A DNA stretch of 7,106 nt, taken from an uncultured Eubacteriales bacterium. GTDB lineage: Bacteria; Bacillota; Clostridia; Oscillospirales; Oscillospiraceae. The notes under the pieces are model-generated. The model ran no database searches and had not been told where the DNA came from. It was given only the letters and a program-made list of their open reading frames with translations. Positions 1 to 5,055 of the stretch are shown here, piece by piece. The stretch spans positions 1 to 7,106 of the forward strand of contig USGS01000075.1 in NCBI GenBank assembly GCA_900554275.1, in the 5' to 3' direction. The position numbers were made by a program, and so were the translations under genes. The number at the start of each line of letters is the position of its first letter. Positions within the stretch are counted from its first letter, which is position 1.

Positions 1-564
1 GCCATCGTCATCGAGGCCGACGACCGCAAAGCCATGGAGCTGGCCATGATCGAAAACCTCCAGCGGGAGGACCTGAACCCCATCGAGGAGGCCGAGGGCT
101 ACCGGGTGCTGACGGAGCAGTACAACATGACCCAGGAGGAGGCGGCGCAGCGGGTGGGCAAGTCCCGCCCCACCGTAGCCAACGCACTGCGGCTGCTGGG
201 ACTGACGCCCCCGGTCCGGGCCATGGTGGAGGACGGACGGCTGTCCGCCGGCCACGCCCGGGCACTGCTGCCCCTGAACGCCAAAATGCAGCAGACCGCC
301 GCCGAGACGGTGGTGAAGGACGGCCTGTCCGTCCGACAGACGGAGCTGCTGGTGAAAAAGCTGACCACGGAGAAAAAGGAGCGGCCCGCCGCCAATCCCC
401 TCTCCGTCAATTATGTGGAGGAGGCCGCCCGGGAGCTGTCCGGCAAGCTGGGCCGTCCCTGCCGCATCGTCAACGGGAAGAAAAAGGGCCGCATCGAGCT
501 GGACTACTACGGTGTGGACGACCTGAACGCCCTGCTGGAGGCCCTGGAAAAGCTGAAAAAATAA
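1..564 (+). CDS. parB: Chromosome-partition protein ParB/Spo0J, 5'-truncated by the window
   Basis: ParB is the CTP-dependent DNA clamp that loads at parS sites near the origin and works with ParA (Soj) and SMC in chromosome segregation. The reading frame is open from base 1 and shows 187 residues. The N-terminal part with the GERRxRA nucleotide motif lies upstream, so the ATG at 34 is internal. Visible in order: the family motif ENLQREDLNPIEEA (fragment residues 18-31); a helix-turn-helix around 42-64 with GKSRPTVAN, as in Spo0J; the conserved RLSAGHARALL (80-90); a charged linker; and a C-terminal dimerisation segment ending in a leucine-rich helix. The stop is TAA at 562-564. A perfect parS lies 6 bases downstream, which favours ParB over its paralogue Noc, whose site differs. 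No parA (soj) is visible here, although it may lie upstream. Confidence 0.95.
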   Translation, partial: AIVIEADDRKAMELAMIENLQREDLNPIEEAEGYRVLTEQYNMTQEEAAQRVGKSRPTVANALRLLGLTPPVRAMVEDGRLSAGHARALLPLNAKMQQTAAETVVKDGLSVRQTELLVKKLTTEKKERPAANPLSVNYVEEAARELSGKLGRPCRIVNGKKKGRIELDYYGVDDLNALLEALEKLKK

Positions 565-569
565 ACCTC

Positions 570-585
570 TGTTTCACGTGAAACA
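570..585. promoter_or_regulatory. parS: parS centromere site, perfect palindrome
   Basis: The 16 bases TGTTTCACGTGAAACA form a perfect palindrome and match the Bacillus subtilis parS consensus TGTTNCACGTGAAACA at every position. The site begins 6 bases after the parB stop and lies in the 48-base gap before serS. By family knowledge ParB loads and clamps here, spreads along the DNA and recruits SMC. Its presence suggests that the window lies near the chromosome origin. ParB bound here could also affect serS transcription, but that is inference. Confidence 0.95.
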
Positions 586-599
586 GTTATTACGATAAC
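586..599. repeat. Inverted repeat abutting parS in the serS leader
   Basis: The arms GTTAT (586-590) and ATAAC (595-599) are perfectly complementary around TACG. The repeat starts at the base after parS and ends just before the serS ribosome binding site GAGGTG (600-605). As RNA it would be a short 5-bp hairpin. As DNA it could be an operator half-site pair. It is short enough to be chance. Confidence 0.4.
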
Positions 600-612
600 G
601 AGGTGCAACACC

Positions 613-1917
613 ATGCTTGACATCAAATTTCTTCGGGAGAACACCGAAGCCGTCAAAGAAAACATCCGCAAGAAGTTTCAAAACGCCAAGCTGCCCCTGG
701 TAGACGAGGCCGTGGCCATCGATGCCGAGCGCCGCGCCGCCATGCAGGAGGCCAGCGACCTCCGCGCCCTGCGCAACCAGCTGTCCAAAAAGGTGGGTAT
801 GCTCATGGGGCAGGCCAAGAAAGACCCGAGCAAGCTGGCGGAGGCCGAGGAGGCCAAGGCCCAGGTCAAGGCCAACGCCGACCGTCTGGCCCAGCTGGAG
901 CAGATGGAGGAGAAGCTGGCCGCCGACCTGCACCGCATCATGCTGGTCATCCCCCAGATGATAGACCCCTCCGTGCCCATCGGCCCGGACGACAGCTGCA
1001 ACGTGGAGGTACAGCGCTTCGGCGAGCCGAAAAGCCTCGACTTCCCCATCCCCTACCACACGGAGATCATAGAGCGGTTCGACGGCGTGGACATGGACGC
1101 CGCCGCACGGGTCAGCGGACAGGGGTTCTATTACCTCATGGGCGACATCGCCCGGCTGCATTCCGCCGTCACCGCCTACGGCCGTGACTTTATGATCGAC
1201 AAGGGCTTTACCTACTGCATCCCCCCGTTCATGATCCACGGCAACGTGGTGGAGGGCGTCATGAGCCAGACGGATATGGACGCCATGATGTATAAGATCG
1301 AGGGCGAGGATCTGTACCTCATCGGTACCTCCGAGCACTCCATGATCGGCAAGTTCATCGATCAGATCGTGCCGGAGAGCAAGCTGCCTCAGACGCTGAC
1401 CTCCTATTCCCCCTGCTTCCGCAAGGAGAAGGGCGCCCACGGCATCGAGGAGCGGGGTGTGTACCGCATCCACCAGTTCGAGAAGCAGGAGATGATCGTG
1501 GTCTGCAAGCCCGAGGAGTCCAAGGACTGGTACGAGAAAATGTGGCGCTACTCCGTGGAGCTGTTCCGCTCGCTGGACATTCCCGTGCGGCAGTTAGAGT
1601 GCTGCTCCGGCGACCTGGCGGACCTGAAGTGCAAGTCCTGCGACATCGAGGCCTGGTCGCCCCGGCAGCAGAAGTATTTCGAGGTCTGCTCCTGCTCCAA
1701 CCTGGGCGATGCACAGGCCCGCCGCCTGAAGATCCGCGTCAAGGGCGAGGACGGCAAGATGTACCTGCCCCACACGCTGAACAACACCGTGGTCGCGCCG
1801 CCCCGTATGCTCATCGCCCTGCTGGAGAACAACCTGCAGGAGGACGGCTCTGTCCTCGTACCCAAGGCACTGCAGCCCTACATGGGCGGCAAGGAGCGGC
1901 TCGTCCCGCTTCATTGA
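613..1917 (+). CDS. serS: Seryl-tRNA synthetase (class II)
   Basis: This cytosolic enzyme charges tRNA-Ser with serine using ATP. The 434 residues match the usual family length. Residues 1-110 form the tRNA-binding coiled-coil arm, rich in Ala, Glu and Lys. The class II core follows: a GTSEHS serine-site segment (238-243), motif 2 starting at CFRKEKGAHG (268-277) and running to YRIHQFEK (284-291), and motif 3 NNTVVAPPRMLIALLEN (390-406). ATG 613 is preceded by GAGGTG at 600-605, 7 bases away. Translation ends in tandem in-frame stops, TGA then TAG (1915-1920). Several signature stretches differ from the B. subtilis form, for example GIEERGVYRIHQF where Bacillus has GRDTRGLIRQHQF, and HTLNNTVVAPPR in place of HTLNGSGLAIGR. 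I see no T-box or clear promoter in the short leader, so serS may be co-transcribed with parB. Function is secure; the subfamily is discussed in the findings. Confidence 0.96.
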   Translation: MLDIKFLRENTEAVKENIRKKFQNAKLPLVDEAVAIDAERRAAMQEASDLRALRNQLSKKVGMLMGQAKKDPSKLAEAEEAKAQVKANADRLAQLEQMEEKLAADLHRIMLVIPQMIDPSVPIGPDDSCNVEVQRFGEPKSLDFPIPYHTEIIERFDGVDMDAAARVSGQGFYYLMGDIARLHSAVTAYGRDFMIDKGFTYCIPPFMIHGNVVEGVMSQTDMDAMMYKIEGEDLYLIGTSEHSMIGKFIDQIVPESKLPQTLTSYSPCFRKEKGAHGIEERGVYRIHQFEKQEMIVVCKPEESKDWYEKMWRYSVELFRSLDIPVRQLECCSGDLADLKCKSCDIEAWSPRQQKYFEVCSCSNLGDAQARRLKIRVKGEDGKMYLPHTLNNTVVAPPRMLIALLENNLQEDGSVLVPKALQPYMGGKERLVPLH

Positions 1918-1926
1918 TAGCGTTTT

Positions 1927-1949
1927 GTAATATTATCAATAGATTATAC
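1927..1949 (+). promoter_or_regulatory. AT-rich motif upstream of mscL, shared with aspS
   Basis: The 55-base serS-mscL gap is strikingly AT-rich against its GC-rich surroundings. It contains GTAATATT, then a TCAAT core, then AGATTATAC. The same blocks recur in the same order and total length upstream of aspS (6416-6438). TATACT at 1945-1950 is one mismatch from a sigma-A -10 box, but I see no good -35 at 16-18 bases. TATAC (1945-1949) and GTATA (1955-1959) also form a 5-bp inverted repeat. It may be a promoter or a regulator site; its function is inferred only from the recurrence. Confidence 0.35.
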
Positions 1950-1972
1950 TCTTCGTATAGGAGCTTTTACCC

Positions 1973-2413
1973 ATGAAAAAGTTTCTGAATGAATTCAAGG
2001 AATTCGCCATGCGGGGCAACGTGCTGGACATGGCCATCGGCGTGGTCATCGGCTCTGCCTTCGGCAAGATCACCACGTCTCTGGTGAACGACGTGTTCAT
2101 GCCCCTCATCGGCCTGCTCATCGGCGGCATCGACCTGGGCCAACTGAACCTGACGCTGAAGGCCGCCGTCATGGACGGCGACACCGTGGTGAAGGCGCCG
2201 GTGACGCTGGGCCTGGGCACGTTCCTCAGCACCGTCATCGACTTCATCCTGGTGGCCTTCGTCATCTTCCTCATGGTCAAGGCCATCAATCAGTTCCACA
2301 AGCTGGCCAAGAAGAAAGAGGAGGAAGCTCCCGCGCCGGAAGAGCCGAAGGAGCCTACCTCCGAGGAGCTGCTCACCGAGATCCGCGACCTGCTGAAGGA
2401 ACAGCAGAAATGA
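1973..2413 (+). CDS. mscL: Large-conductance mechanosensitive channel MscL
   Basis: MscL is a homopentameric inner-membrane channel that opens under membrane tension to release solutes during hypo-osmotic shock. The 146 residues match the family. An N-terminal amphipathic helix (KKFLNEFKEFAMRGN) leads into TM1 at about 18-47, with the conserved run GNVLDMAIGVVIGSAFGKI. A periplasmic loop follows at about 50-79, TM2 at about 80-104, then a charged KKKEEEAPAPEEPKEP linker and the C-terminal bundle helix (SEELLTEIRDLLKEQ). ATG 1973 has GGAG at 1960-1963, 9 bases upstream. The stop overlaps the rsmG start as ATGA (2410-2413), so the two are probably translationally coupled. Co-expression of a channel with an rRNA methyltransferase most likely reflects operon packing and not a shared task. 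Confidence 0.97.
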   Translation: MKKFLNEFKEFAMRGNVLDMAIGVVIGSAFGKITTSLVNDVFMPLIGLLIGGIDLGQLNLTLKAAVMDGDTVVKAPVTLGLGTFLSTVIDFILVAFVIFLMVKAINQFHKLAKKKEEEAPAPEEPKEPTSEELLTEIRDLLKEQQK

Positions 2414-3108
2414 CCGACATCCTGACCGCAGGGCTGACCGGGCTGGGCCTTGACCCCGCCGCCGCCCCGGCGCTGGAGCGCTATGCCGGCGCGCTGCTGG
2501 AGAAAAACAAGGTGATGAACCTGACGGCCATCACCCAGCCGGATCAGGTGGCCACGCTGCACCTGCTGGACTGCGCCGCCCTGCTGCCCCTCTCCCCTCT
2601 GGCGGGCAAGACCGTCATCGACGTAGGTACGGGCGCGGGACTGCCGGGCATGGTGCTGGCGCTGCTGACGCCGGATGCCCGGTTCACGCTGCTGGACAGT
2701 TTAGGCAAGCGCATCGACTTCCTGCAGGAGGTATGCGACGACATGGGGCTGACCCATGTGACCTGCGTCCACGCCCGGGCGGAGGAGTTCGCCGGGCAGC
2801 ACCGGGAGCAGTACGACGTGGCCGTATCCCGGGCCGTGGCCCAGCTGAACGTGCTGTGCGAGCTGACGCTGCCGCTGGTAAAGGTGGGCGGGCGGTTCAT
2901 CGCCATGAAGTCCACCTCCTCCGACCAGGAGATCCAGGAAGCCCGCAGCGCCGTGTCCCAGCTGGGCGGCCGGATCGCCGCCGTGCGGGACTACGACGTA
3001 CCGCAGACCGACGTGCGCCACCGGGCGGTCATCATCGAAAAGGTGCGGGCCACGCCCCGGCAGTTCCCCCGCAGCTTCGCCCGCATCAAAAAATCGCCGC
3101 TGCGCTGA
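2410..3108 (+). CDS. rsmG: 16S rRNA (guanine527-N7)-methyltransferase RsmG/GidB
   Basis: RsmG uses S-adenosylmethionine to methylate N7 of G527 in 16S rRNA; loss typically gives low-level streptomycin resistance. The 232 residues are normal for the family. Seen in order: the N-terminal WNxxxNLT-like stretch EKNKVMNLTAI (31-41); the SAM-binding glycine-rich motif VIDVGTGAGLPGMVLAL (69-85); the acidic strand LLDSLGKR (94-101); SRAVA (140-144), which follows the family's conserved strand; and the usual basic C-terminal tail ending IKKSPLR. The start overlaps the mscL stop by 4 bases. In many Firmicutes rsmG is next to parA-parB near oriC. Here serS and mscL separate it from parB. Confidence 0.97.
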   Translation: MTDILTAGLTGLGLDPAAAPALERYAGALLEKNKVMNLTAITQPDQVATLHLLDCAALLPLSPLAGKTVIDVGTGAGLPGMVLALLTPDARFTLLDSLGKRIDFLQEVCDDMGLTHVTCVHARAEEFAGQHREQYDVAVSRAVAQLNVLCELTLPLVKVGGRFIAMKSTSSDQEIQEARSAVSQLGGRIAAVRDYDVPQTDVRHRAVIIEKVRATPRQFPRSFARIKKSPLR

Positions 3109-3119
3109 AAGGAGTTTCC

Positions 3120-3857
3120 ATGGGCAAGATCATCGCCGTGGTGTCCGGCAAGGGAGGCACCGGAAAGACCACCTTCACCGCCAATACCGCGCTGGCGCTG
3201 GCCTCCATGGGCCAGCGGGTGCTGTGCATGGACTGCGACGTGACGCTGCGCAACCTGGACCTGGCACTGGGTCTCAGCGACCGGGCGCTGATGGATTTCT
3301 CCGACGTGCTGGCCGGGCGCTGCACGCTGGCGGAGGCCGCCGTGGCCCACGAGAAGTACCCCTCCCTCTCCCTGCTCACCGCACCTATGGCCGACCGGCC
3401 GCTGGAGCTGTCCGTGGCCTCCGTGAAGCAGCTGGCCGCCGACATCCGGAAAAGCTATGACTGGTGTCTCATCGACGCCCCGGCGGGTCTTGGGCAGGGC
3501 TTCCAGATGGCGGCCTGCATGGCCGACCAGGTGGTGGTCATCACCACCACGGACGTGTCCGCCATGCGCGACGCCCAGCGCACCGCCATGGAGCTGTCCG
3601 CCTTCCCCACCGGCACGGTACACCTGGTGGTAGGCCGCGTGTCCAAAAAGGTGCTGCGCCAGCTCCACACCACCATCGACGATGCCATCGACGCCGCCGG
3701 CCTGCCGCTTTTAGGCGTCGTGCCGGAGGACGAGGACGTCCCCTACTGCCTGAACCGCGGGCTGGTGCTGCGGGAATACAACTATTACGCCGCCCGGGCC
3801 TACGAAAACATCGCCAAACGCATTATGGGCAAAAAAACGCCCCTGATGAAGATATAA
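3120..3857 (+). CDS. MinD-family ParA-type ATPase, short C-terminus
   Basis: This 245-residue protein has a deviant Walker A motif GKGGTGKT (10-17, signature Lys11), the Walker A' segment MDCDVTLRNLDLALGL (37-52) and the switch segment CLIDAPAG (116-123). The LRNLD signature, ITTTDVSAMRDAQR (141-154) and PLLGVVPEDEDV (196-207) are MinD-like and unlike Soj/ParA. MinD normally binds the membrane as an ATP dimer, activates MinC and places the division septum. This protein stops at IAKRIMGKKTPLMKI, just where B. subtilis MinD continues into its amphipathic membrane-targeting helix, so that tail appears absent. No minC or minE is visible in the window. ATG 3120 has AAAGGAG at 3108-3114; the gene starts 11 bases after rsmG and 32 bases before the mgsA-like gene. 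The frame is open further upstream inside rsmG, but similarity begins at this ATG. It could be a divergent MinD or a MinD-like positioning ATPase with another cargo. I leave the symbol blank for that reason. Confidence 0.88.
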   Translation: MGKIIAVVSGKGGTGKTTFTANTALALASMGQRVLCMDCDVTLRNLDLALGLSDRALMDFSDVLAGRCTLAEAAVAHEKYPSLSLLTAPMADRPLELSVASVKQLAADIRKSYDWCLIDAPAGLGQGFQMAACMADQVVVITTTDVSAMRDAQRTAMELSAFPTGTVHLVVGRVSKKVLRQLHTTIDDAIDAAGLPLLGVVPEDEDVPYCLNRGLVLREYNYYAARAYENIAKRIMGKKTPLMKI

Positions 3858-3889
3858 CCTCCCTGCACATAAGAGAAAGGAGTCTTTCT

Positions 3890-4306
3890 ATGAATATTGC
3901 ACTGATGGCACATGACAACCGCAAGGAGCTGATGGTCCAGTTCTGCACCGCCTACTGCGGCATCTTGGCCAAGCACACCCTGTGCGCCACCGCCCGCACC
4001 GGCCAGCAGATCGCCGACGCCACCGGCCTGACCATCCACCGCTTTTTGTCCTTCGACCACGGCGGCGGCCAGCAGATCGCGGCCCGCATCGCCTATAACG
4101 AGATAGACATGGTGCTGTGCTTCAGCGATCCCAACCAGAAGCACACCGATGACGATATCGCCTATATCTCCCGCCTGTGCGACCAGAACAACGTCCCCTT
4201 TGCCAGCAATTTGGCCACCGCCGAGATGCTGGTGCTGGGGCTTGACCGGGGTGACCTGGACTGGCGCGACATCGTGAACCCCAAGAGCAAGCCCTTCACC
4301 GCGTGA
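3890..4306 (+). CDS. mgsA: Methylglyoxal synthase family protein, catalytic Asp replaced
   Basis: Methylglyoxal synthase converts dihydroxyacetone phosphate to methylglyoxal and phosphate in the cytosol, relieving phosphate shortage. The 138-residue protein keeps the family fold from end to end: MNIALMAHDNRK (His8, Asp9 and Lys12 matching E. coli His19, Asp20, Lys23), ATGL (44-47), AYNEIDMVLCFSDP (68-81) and SNLATAEMLVLGLDRGDLDWRDI (106-128). The active-site loop is altered. Where E. coli has SGPMGGDQQ with catalytic Asp71, this protein has SFDHGGGQQ (54-62), so Gly60 (codon GGC, 4067-4069) replaces it. Thr47 of the phosphate-binding TGTTG loop is Arg36, and Gly66 is Phe55. Asp80, His85 and Asp89 appear to match Asp91, His98 and Asp101, with a two-residue deletion between them. 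ATG 3890 follows GAAAGGAG (3875-3882). Family membership is firm. Enzyme activity is doubtful, and a ligand-binding or regulatory role is possible. Confidence 0.85.
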   Translation: MNIALMAHDNRKELMVQFCTAYCGILAKHTLCATARTGQQIADATGLTIHRFLSFDHGGGQQIAARIAYNEIDMVLCFSDPNQKHTDDDIAYISRLCDQNNVPFASNLATAEMLVLGLDRGDLDWRDIVNPKSKPFTA

Positions 4307-4312
4307 AAGGCC

Positions 4313-4341
4313 TTGACAACCCGCAGGAAATCGCATAAAAT
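4313..4341 (+). promoter_or_regulatory. Sigma-A promoter for the T-box/hisS/aspS operon
   Basis: The -35 box TTGACA (4313-4318) is perfect. After exactly 17 bases comes TAAAAT (4336-4341), a -10 box with one mismatch. A transcript would start near 4348, just before the T-box stem I. The -35 lies only 6 bases after the mgsA-like stop codon, so no terminator separates that gene from this leader; readthrough would also meet the T-box terminator. Confidence 0.85.
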
Positions 4342-4347
4342 GAAGAG

Positions 4348-4583
4348 TGACCGTGTTGACCCCGCAGGAGTAGCCATCACACCGCCGTAACAGAGAGACG
4401 CGCCGCCGGCTGTAAGCGCGTCACGGCAAGGAGCAGGCCAAGACAGCGGGCGAGCGGGGATGGAAACATCCACGGCGCGCTCCCCGTAACAGGAGCTGAA
4501 AAGGGCCGCAGGGCCGAATTTGGGTGGCACCACGAAGCGCATTACCGCTCTCGTCCCAATATCGGGACGGGAGCGCTTTTTTA
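4348..4583 (+). ncRNA. T-box riboswitch leader, Asp (GAC) specifier
   Basis: This leader RNA senses uncharged tRNA and prevents premature termination. Stem I can be drawn: CCCGC (4361-4365) pairs with GCGGG (4446-4450). The loop-E strand AGTA (4369-4372) faces CAA plus the specifier GAC (4442-4444) followed by A. GCC/GGC (4373-4375/4436-4438), GCCGT/ACGGC (4384-4388/4423-4427) and GACGCG/CGCGTC (4397-4402/4417-4422) continue it, around an AGAGA bulge and a GCTGTAAGC apical segment. The T-box sequence TGGGTGGCACCACG is at 4521-4534. In the antiterminator, TTGGG (4520-4524) pairs with CCCAA (4555-4559) and ACG with CGT, leaving the TGGCACC bulge. Bulge base C4528 should pair with a G discriminator, which fits tRNA-Asp (G73) and not tRNA-His (C73). 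This matches aspS as the last visible gene of the operon. The 5' end is inferred from the promoter. Confidence 0.93.
4546..4583 (+). terminator. T-box intrinsic terminator
   Basis: The arms at 4546-4557 and 4564-4575 form a 12-bp stem with one G-U pair, around the six-base loop AATATC. C and a run of six T follow (4577-4582), then ATTTT. The left arm includes CGTCCC (4552-4557), which the antiterminator also uses, so the two structures exclude each other. This is the expected T-box attenuation switch. Confidence 0.93.
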
Positions 4584-4605
4584 TTTTGTTTCAAAGGAGA
4601 ACACC

Positions 4606-5055
4606 ATGCAGACTGTCATTGACTTCATCAACAAGCACCTGTACGACTGCTTCATCCCCCTTACCGCCCTGGGCGTGCTGCGCATCGGTATGTGTCTGGC
4701 CCAGCTGAAAAGGACCGGGCAGATCCGGGAGAAGAAGGGCGTGTATCACGCCGTGGGCCACAACTACACCGAGATCGGCGCGTGGATCGGCATTCTGGCG
4801 GGCTTTGTCCTCGTCCTCATCACCCGTCTGTGGTATGTGGGCCTGCCCCTGTCCGTGGTGCTGGGCCTGATCGGCGGCAGGCTGGGCCGCAAGAAGGGCG
4901 CGGAGCTGGATGCCATCTACCGGGACGTGGCCTGGGAGCTGAAGCATGAGGCCGACGCCGAGGCCGCCCGTGAGACGGCGTCCCACACGCTGGAGAGCGG
5001 CGCAGCAAAAATTGAGGAAACCACCGAAGATAAAGGAGATACGGAAAATGGCTGA
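4606..5055 (+). CDS. Small membrane protein of unknown function, first gene of the T-box operon
   Basis: I do not recognise this 149-residue protein. Residues 1-34 are moderately hydrophobic (FIPLTALGVLRIGMCLAQL at 16-34) and may be a membrane-associated or transmembrane helix. A basic, polar stretch follows (QLKRTGQIREKKG), then GHNYTEIGAW and two probable transmembrane helices at about 57-72 and 75-91 separated by TRLW. A basic GRKKG turn leads to a cytoplasmic-looking tail rich in Glu, Ala and Asp. ATG 4606 has a strong AAAGGAG (4593-4599) 6 bases upstream, immediately after the T-box terminator, so this gene is directly under tRNA-Asp control. It overlaps hisS by 8 bases, which suggests translational coupling. 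Codon use looks like its neighbours. No enzyme motif is visible. A role linked to amino-acid supply or translation is suggested only by position. Confidence 0.88.
   Translation: MQTVIDFINKHLYDCFIPLTALGVLRIGMCLAQLKRTGQIREKKGVYHAVGHNYTEIGAWIGILAGFVLVLITRLWYVGLPLSVVLGLIGGRLGRKKGAELDAIYRDVAWELKHEADAEAARETASHTLESGAAKIEETTEDKGDTENG

Noticed and set aside
574..1473. Minus-strand open frame opposite serS
   Set aside because: It is a compositional shadow of a well-recognised gene, without motifs of its own.
2733..3119. Upstream extension of the MinD-like reading frame into rsmG
   Set aside because: The extension lies in another frame of rsmG and is Arg/Pro-rich. MinD similarity and a good ribosome binding site both start at ATG 3120.
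3120..3857. Calling the ATPase ParA/Soj because it follows rsmG and parB is nearby
   Set aside because: The sequence has MinD hallmarks (SGKGGTGKT, LRNLD, DAPAG) and not the NQKGGVGKT and DxDPQGN motifs of Soj.
3464..3889. Upstream extension of the mgsA-like reading frame
   Set aside because: It overlaps the MinD-like gene in another frame and has no family similarity. AAAGGAG and MNIALMAHD fix the start at 3890.
4439..4447. A His or other specifier in overlapping frames of the T-box
   Set aside because: The helix on either side and the A following GAC fix the triplet at 4442-4444. No CAC or CAT is present there, and the bulge base also agrees with tRNA-Asp.
4520..4708. Short open frame beginning in the T-box antiterminator
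   Set aside because: The region is explained by the T-box structure and terminator, and the frame runs out of phase into the next gene.
4946..5047. Upstream extension of hisS to 4946
   Set aside because: It overlaps the membrane-protein gene and is Pro/Arg-rich. HisRS similarity starts after ATG 5048, which has its own ribosome binding site.
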